The notes under the pieces are model-generated. The model was not told the DNA's origin. It ran no database searches and worked only from the letters and a program-made list of their open reading frames with translations. A stretch of DNA of 64,000 bases from Toxonevra muliebris (Eukaryota > Arthropoda > Insecta > Diptera > Pallopteridae): positions 93,055,235 through 93,119,234 of the forward strand of contig OY829326.1 of assembly GCA_963691655.1 (NCBI GenBank). The letters are read 5' to 3'. Shown piece by piece: positions 58,210-64,000 of the stretch. The translations under genes and the position numbers were made by a program. Positions within the stretch are counted from its first letter, which is position 1. Each line of letters begins with the position of its first letter.

Positions 58210-58640
58210 CACTTTTAAAATTGTTTTTGATTAGTAGGAGTTTGGACTGAATTTTGTTCTGGTTTTTGTGCTCAATAATGATCTGATCTTAGTTCGGAAT
58301 TTATTTTAAATTTTAGTTCGAATTTTTATGTCATACTTGGCCATCGGTTTTTGCTTGGTCTGAACTTGATTTTAATTCAGGTCTTTTTTGTTTGTTTGAC
58401 TTTTAACTTAATGGTTTGAATTGTAGCTTAAACTTTGATTTATTTTTGGACTCAATTTTGGCCTAACTTTTTGTCAGAATTTGGTCTGAATATTGTTGTA
58501 CTTAAGTTTGGTTTGAATTATGGTTGATTTTTTTTATAAATTTTGATCTGTTTTGCGTTTTGATTTTGGATCCGAATTTTGGTGTTAATTTTAGCCTGAA
58601 TTCGGTTTGAATTTTGGCCTGAACTTGATCCGTCATTGAC
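58210..58640 (-). repeat. degenerate ATTCAGACCAAA array, minus orientation
   Basis: On the plus strand, tttggtctgaat, ttttggcctgaa, ttggtctgaactt, gttcggaattt and similar words recur about every 11-14 bp for 430 bp. It is the reverse complement of the motif at 54,480-54,672. There is no strict period, so it behaves as a drifted minisatellite. Confidence 0.65.
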
Positions 58641-58737
58641 TTAGGTCTAGTTGTTTAATCATAAACATTCAGATTCAATTTTACTTGGGAATCTTAGTAA
58701 GGGTTTTGGCTCTAAGATAATTTAGAATATTTTTAAA

Positions 58738-58822
58738 GCATTTATCCTTGACCTTGGAATCGAACCTGAGGTAGCTGGGACTCCAGTCTAGCGCTCTAAG
58801 ATAATGATGGCTTAACTATCTT
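58738..58822 (-). mobile_element. tRNA-like SINE head, minus strand
   Basis: The minus strand reads ttagagcgctagactgg, then a gagtcccagc segment, then ggttcgattcc at 58,766-58,756, an exact B box. The D-arm/A-box part is weak and the T stem is short, so it is not a functional tRNA gene. It is best read as the head of a tRNA-derived SINE or a decayed tRNA pseudogene. Confidence 0.5.
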
Positions 58823-61799
58823 GCTAGATATTTTTTCCCTTCAACTAATGAGTTTCTATATATGTTTTTCCACTTTAGCTCCTGTGATGCAAGGACTTTC
58901 GTTAATTTAGTTCTTTCCGACCAGACGATACATATTCGTCATAATCGTGGTATACGTATACTTTAAAATATACCGAATATATCACAGTTTTGTTTGGCTA
59001 AGTTTTGGATTTTGCGTACCATGAGGGATTTGATACTTATTGTCCTTACACTTTCAGATACTCACAGAGTCTCTAGGGAAGGTCAGGTCTTTGAGTACTA
59101 TTTTTTCTGCAACAGATTTATTGTATCCAGGGAGAAAATTGCAAAATAGCTTTTGCACAACAACTTAAAATTTTATTGTTGCTCATAATTATTATTTCGA
59201 GCTAATTATTTTTTAGTCCAATGATATTTTTAGTAGTGGAAATATTTTTAGTTGCCGCTAACTTTTATTTTGCAAGAAATATTTTTTACGTCCACTTATT
59301 ATTATTATGAGTAGAAAATTAGTTTTTCCATTACTGATAACTTTTACATGGTAAGACCATTTTATTTATTATTTCGTTCGTGCCAAATTTATATAAGCAA
59401 AGCGGGTTCAAATTTTTATAAGAGCAAAAGTCAAATAAATTTAGGTGGCTCTTTTTCTTTATGTATAGCATCTGCCCTTGCATTGGTCAACAATAGCAGA
59501 ATTACTTAGAACTTGGCTATTCGTGAAACGAAAAAATGTTTTTTATACTTCCGACTCCATACAAGGGCATTTACTAGACATAGAGAATACCCCTATTGAT
59601 ATCTCAGAGCAAGAACTGCATAAGTTTAAAGTGAAAATAGAACAACTTAAAGTAAGAGTAAAAACGATATAACAATTCGTTTATAGGAAAAATGCCCCAT
59701 AGCGACTTAATCCGTTGTTGCTCTTAACATATTTTGTTTCACTTTTACTCTGAACGGCATTCGTACCGCATATGCTTTTAACCCTTTCAATGCCAAATAA
59801 AAAATTGTAGAAAATTATGTTGGTAAAACTTAATCGTAATGCTTCCGAATAATTCACAATATCTGCTATTTATTGATCCTAATTGCTATTTAACCCCACC
59901 ACCACCTCTGGTATTGATCATCGGAATGGAATCACCATATACAATACGTATAGATAGACGTAAATAGTTATAGTTATTTCAATATAAATAAATTTCTTTT
60001 CTTCATAATTATTATAAAGCAACGTAAATTGAATTCTTCAATTATAAGAGTCACAAGTGGGAGTAAAAAAAAAACTTCTTAAAGAATAAAAGTTATGGGC
60101 AACGTGAAAATATTTTTCCAACCAGATTTTTTACAAAATAAAAGTTACTGGCAAATACAAATAAGTATTTCTTGTTCATAATTATTATGAAGCACTATTT
60201 TGCTTCATCCAGATTTAAATAATAATTATTTTGGGCCACTGATTGTATCAATACATCTAACACAAATGGCATAGTAATGCGAGTAGAGTATTCTTCGCAT
60301 CATTCATGCCGATGCAAGTTCACTTATTTATTTTCTTGTCACTCCTCCTTGTACCTTTCCTCCACTTTAACCCCCGCCAATAGGTAGGACAATTTTTTGT
60401 GAAATAGTTTTATGATGTTTTTTTTTTATGCAAGTAAGAATTGGTGGTAGGGCGTCGGTTTTTACATGAGCAATTTTTTTACAAAATATAAAATGAAAAA
60501 CGTTTTACATTTCCTTTCAAGTGAATCGTTGGTGTTCGGTTCTGTTTTTGTATTGGCATAGTGAATTTATTTTGTTTTTTGTTGTGCTGCGCAAAGCAAA
60601 TAAACTGTTCCAAATTGACATTTGCCACAGTGATTGATATGTCATGGTGCGGTGTATTGTATCCATATGAAAAACATGTTTTATTAAGTTTTCCCTTTAA
60701 CAGAATTTACAAATTGAATGAGGAATGGAAAATGTTTTTTTCACTCTTTTTTTTACTCAATAAATGATGGAATATATTGAACTATATTGAAAAAGAATTG
60801 AACTATATTGAAATGATTTGAAAAACTGTTGTCACTGAATGTACATAACTAGAGATATATTACAAAGATTGTGTTGTCGTTTTTTGTCAGCAAATTCTTG
60901 ATTTCAGAATTGAAGCAACAAAAATAGGAAATTAAGAAATCGCAGTAATTTAGCAAACCCACGTAGCATGAATTTAAAATTTCGGTGGAAAAATAGTGCT
61001 CCCCTAACTAATATTTTTTCGGTTTGGTGCTATTAACCTTTTTTGTCATTGCAATCAGCGACAGATACCAATCATGTCATATCAATGTCGATGATCGCCG
61101 GCGCAAGGCCAAAATACACATTCGTTGTTAAATTTTCATACCACCGAGATTACAGGTAGCAAAACATTGAGTAGAAAAATAGATAACTTTGTATCAACTG
61201 GTTTTCATCACTGTGGCTTAGCACTTGCTCCGTTCCATGCTACATCCATGTCTGGAAAAAAATAATCATTGGAGACTGAACACAGAATATCAGGTTATGA
61301 AGACGAGTGTCACGTTCTTTGCCAGCAAAAGAATGGGTCTCCAACCAATATTAACCTTGTGAAAAATTAAAGCCCAGAAAGTTGTGAGTTATTTTGATCT
61401 CGAATCAGTCGAATATTTTAGTGTGTCCTTACACATAATCTGCGCTATAAAGAATACTAAAGGCTTTAAAGAATACTGAAGGATTAAAATTGAATTTGGT
61501 ATTTTTCATAACCATATAACCCAGAAGTGTTAGTGACCCAGAAGAGTTAGTGATTCCATACGATTTAAACTTTATAAATGAAATGATAAACAAAAAAATA
61601 TTTCAGGAATTGCCACAAATTACTTGAGAAACTCAAAGCAAAAAATCATCCACTCACCGACTTGCCCGGTAAATTTGGTTCGTCACCTGGAAAGTTAAGG
61701 TACACAAATAAAAAAGCACTTACCTTACTTCCGTACAAAGTTTCTATCTTTTGACTATTAACATTCTTTCTCTCCATTGCACAAAAGGAGTTTACCCTG
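58823..61799. other. intergenic, no gene recognised
   Basis: About 3 kb of AT-rich DNA. tcataattattat words near 59,185, 60,005 and 60,178 hint at old inverted repeats but do not form clean ends. A 64-codon frame at 59,478-59,672 has a charged helical end but no known motif. gaactatattgaaa steps lie at 60,778-60,812. Confidence 0.45.
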
Positions 61800-62120
61800 G
61801 GCAACAAATTGTATACCATCGATGACCTCGATAATCTACTGGGTAATCCACTAGACTTTCACCCGAGAGGTTGTGGGTTCGATTCACATCCTGGTCTGGT
61901 GATTAGTTCTAATAACCTTCTTATATTCACTATTGATATGAAAGGAATGAGAGTTAATAGAAATACCACATAGTAGTAGGCAATGGTAAAACCACTCAGT
62001 AATAAGTAATTGCCACACTGTCGTTAGGAACCAGGATTAAACTGTTTATTTAACCATATGGCATCACAATGACTGTCCAGGCATAAGAGTGACCCTATAT
62101 AGTCACTCCAATCTAACCTA
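61800..62120 (+). mobile_element. tRNA-derived SINE, longest copy
   Basis: The tRNA-like head contains gatgacctcgat and a B box gggttcgattc (61,875-61,885). The body shares ccttcttatattcacta and ttgatatgaaa with the copy at 1.22 kb. It closes at about 62,095-62,125 with gtcactccaatctaac, which resembles the 3' end of the LINE at 49.26 kb (gtcactccaacctaac). A LINE-like tail is what Pol III SINEs use to recruit LINE reverse transcriptase. Confidence 0.65.
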
Positions 62121-62689
62121 ATCTATGTGTGATATCCAAACATACAAAACTGTTTTGGCCGTAAACGAAGGTGCAATTAAAAATTCTGTCAAAAACACAG
62201 CACGCATTAAAGCGGTGCATTGGTATGATGAGGTGCAAGACTAGAAATGACCGATGATATTGGCAATACTGCTTTGTAAACAACCCTCATATAAAAAGGC
62301 AACTCTGATAAATATGAACAAAGACATTTAAAACACGATAAAAAGCTAACGAACTAGAAGGAGTCATTATGAGAAACTGTTAAAGATATCAACCTCAGAA
62401 CTTGCATTTTTCTTAAATTCCGTTAATTTTGGGAAACTTAATTCAAAATTTTTGATACCAGACCATAAATTTTTATAATTTTTATATCGTGCTCAAAACT
62501 TGGTTTAATTCAAATGTCGTGTTCTTTTCATCCCATTTTGAAACAATTTAATATACGTCATTTTTTTAGGCTAAATTTTAATAACTTTAGTTTTTCTCTT
62601 ACTTAAAGTTTAAACCAGACATGTCTTTCTGACAAAAATACTGCAATATATTTCTAAATATAAAAACGATTCAACAGCCAGAGAATGGG
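62121..62689. other. intergenic, no gene recognised
   Basis: AT-rich spacer between the SINE and the minus-strand LINE relic. Confidence 0.4.
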
Positions 62690-63500
62690 CGCGTTCACTG
62701 ACTGGTATGAGTAGGATTACTTTCATTCCTCCTTGTCTAGCTTTTCGTTACCCTCAATGTTCCAATATTTCTATATTAGGGCAATATTATGGTATCGAGC
62801 TAAGTCCATAAGACTGAGAGATTAAATATTATGACTTTCGAATCAAAACCAATGATTGCAGCCTGGCTATATTTGTTTTGCATGTATGATCAACTTCTGG
62901 AATCATGTACCCTTCCGGAATTGCAAATAACATTTCAGCCTAGAATTCATCGAATTAAGGAGGTTGAGCTATCAATGAATGCCTTATTCTTTAAGAAAAC
63001 TCCTACTTCAACGTCACAATTAATCGTGAGTTTGTAAAAAATATTTATCGAAAGTCACGGTTGAAATGTTGCTGTCATTTTTGTAGCTTGTTTGACATAA
63101 GCAGGCTACAATGGGTGAAGGTACTTTCTTTTCAGCGTCCCGTTTTCCGTAATCTCATCGCGCTTATGATTGCTGTTTGTTCGACAAAGAGATATTTTTG
63201 GATAAGAACATTGAGCAGTTGCATAATTACATTAAGAGCCGTTGTGGTGCATGACCGTTTTACTCCTGTAGTTTCCGCAATATTCATAATTAGTTTTTGA
63301 CGAGGCCTATCCACCACACTAAGGCAATGTACAGAGGCGGATTAGACATACAACCGCTGTATTCATCCACAAAGTTAATTTTGGTTGGAGGCCCCATGCG
63401 CCCAAGTTTTCGTTTGCAGGCTTAGAATGTGATACTCGCTCTCTTTACCCGATGGTCCGTTTTCAGTTAATAGAATCAAGTTTTGCCCACTGTGTTGCGG
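62690..63500 (-). pseudogene. LINE relic: RT thumb through RNase H, minus strand
   Basis: Minus strand, 5' to 3': RVKRASITF and NLGAWGLQPKLTLWMNTAVV (63,440-63,360), ALVWW-like text, ETTGVKRSCTTTALNVIM (TGAxRTTPTxAL thumb wording), EQTAIISAMRLRKTGR near 63,140; then RNase H pieces AEMLFAIP (catalytic Glu, about 62,930), YSQAAI (62,865; the second Asp is not preserved) and IEGNEKLDKE (62,745). These match the RNase H-type LINE family seen elsewhere here. Frames shift repeatedly. Both the RT catalytic core and the C-terminal tail are absent. Confidence 0.7.
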
Positions 63501-64000
63501 ATAGTTGAAACAGGGTAGTATGGTTCGGCTGGTGGAAAGCATCAGTTCTGTTTTACTATGTAGGGGAGTGTTGGCATGGTCGGGGCGCTGTCAGGGTCGG
63601 GATAATGTTGTTTTCTCCGTTATATCTCACTGGCGCCCGTTAAATTAATATACAGTATTGTTTGGCATGACTAAATCAAACTTTTCATGTCATTTCGAGT
63701 TTAGAGCGTGAAGTGTATATAAGTGTTAAGTGACCGTGTGTTAAAAGAAGAGTAAAAAAACTTTTTGACAGTGCCAGAAAAAGTGGATTAATTTAAAAAA
63801 TAACATGCCAACATCAAAGTAAGTAAACTTAAATTGTTAAATAAGGTTTAAGGAATGAAAATATATGGCATTTCATGGTGTTTACATCACGCGGATATGC
63901 TGTAAATGATTCGACGCTAAATGACGTGAACTGTCAAGGTCGCAGCAGTGCTTGTAATCAGAGTCGGAACACCGAAAATTTTGTTTTAGTGATGCGTTTT
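63501..64000. other. window edge: possible 5' end of another element
   Basis: gtaggggagtgttggca at 63,562-63,578 resembles, in reverse complement, tgccaacactcccc near 32,679 in the 910-bp element. About 225 bp further, atgccaacatcaaa is followed at once by gtaagtaaac, a good 5' splice-site match, at 63,804-63,828. It could be the first exon of an intron-containing transposase or another gene running off the window; the evidence is thin. Confidence 0.3.

Noticed and set aside
58738..58822. True tRNA gene on the minus strand
   Set aside because: The B box is exact, but the acceptor and T stems do not pair and the A box is weak, so it is listed as a SINE head instead.
59478..59672. 64-codon frame with a charged C-terminal helix-like segment
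   Set aside because: Could be a retroelement scrap, but no motif can be placed.
59110..60250. Possible inverted-repeat element based on tcataattattat words
   Set aside because: The arms do not align beyond AT-rich words and there is no target duplication.

Overview
The window is AT-rich nuclear DNA of a higher dipteran (brachyceran fly). The evidence is the mix of relics it carries: mariner, Tc1 and piggyBac-type elements, RNase H-encoding LINEs of the kind common in flies, tRNA-derived SINEs, and many short CA, TATG, TGT and CT microsatellites. A tephritid or muscoid fly would fit, but the sequence does not settle the genus. I found no host protein-coding exon I can defend, and no rRNA, true tRNA, CRISPR array, prokaryotic operon or virus-derived gene. 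The 64 kb reads as intergenic or long-intron DNA filled with decayed and nested transposable elements.

Layout. 0-5 kb: a piggyBac-type MITE (436-876), two tRNA-like SINE heads (about 1.2-1.55 kb) and a small hAT-like inverted-repeat element (3875-4054). 5.8-8.2 kb: a minus-strand LINE 3' half with a poly-A tail, interrupted by an 845-bp MITE, abutting a plus-strand LINE piece; then a 142-bp near-perfect hairpin. 10-12 kb: a purine-rich cryptic repeat and a complete-ended but dead mariner of the cecropia type. 12.9-13.9 kb and 38.6-40.3 kb: two inverted copies of one dispersed repeat, both carrying the same piggyBac-type MITE and the same 76-bp hairpin. 15.5-18 kb: a 2.47-kb piggyBac-like shell filled with other repeats. 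24.4-25.2 kb: a pogo-like element with a second MITE nested inside. 25.6-26 kb: a LINE reverse transcriptase relic. 27.4-28.9 kb: a MITE and a mariner-superfamily (maT/D37D-like) transposase relic. 32.6-33.5 and 36.1-36.6 kb: two further inverted-repeat elements, the second beside an unassigned coding relic. 41 kb: a second class of LINE RT relic. 43.8-46.3 kb: a Tc1 element with its transposase half deleted and a DUF4817/DDE transposase relic. 49.3-51.5 kb: a minus-strand LINE split by a MITE. 54.5-58.6 kb: two LINE relics bracketed by degenerate arrays of one short motif in opposite orientations. 57.8 kb: a third 76-bp hairpin. 58.7-63.5 kb: tRNA-like SINEs and another minus-strand LINE relic.

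How the parts relate. All protein-coding relics belong to mobile elements and all are broken by stops, frameshifts or deletions, so none is likely active. Many inverted-repeat elements lack any coding capacity and would have depended on transposases supplied from elsewhere. One SINE ends in a sequence resembling the 3' end of the local LINE family, as expected if that LINE mobilised it. The best candidates for something undescribed are the three 76-bp hairpins, the composite inverted pair 25 kb apart, the perfect-stem 142-bp hairpin, and the opposite-strand minisatellite arrays around the 55-57 kb LINE cluster.
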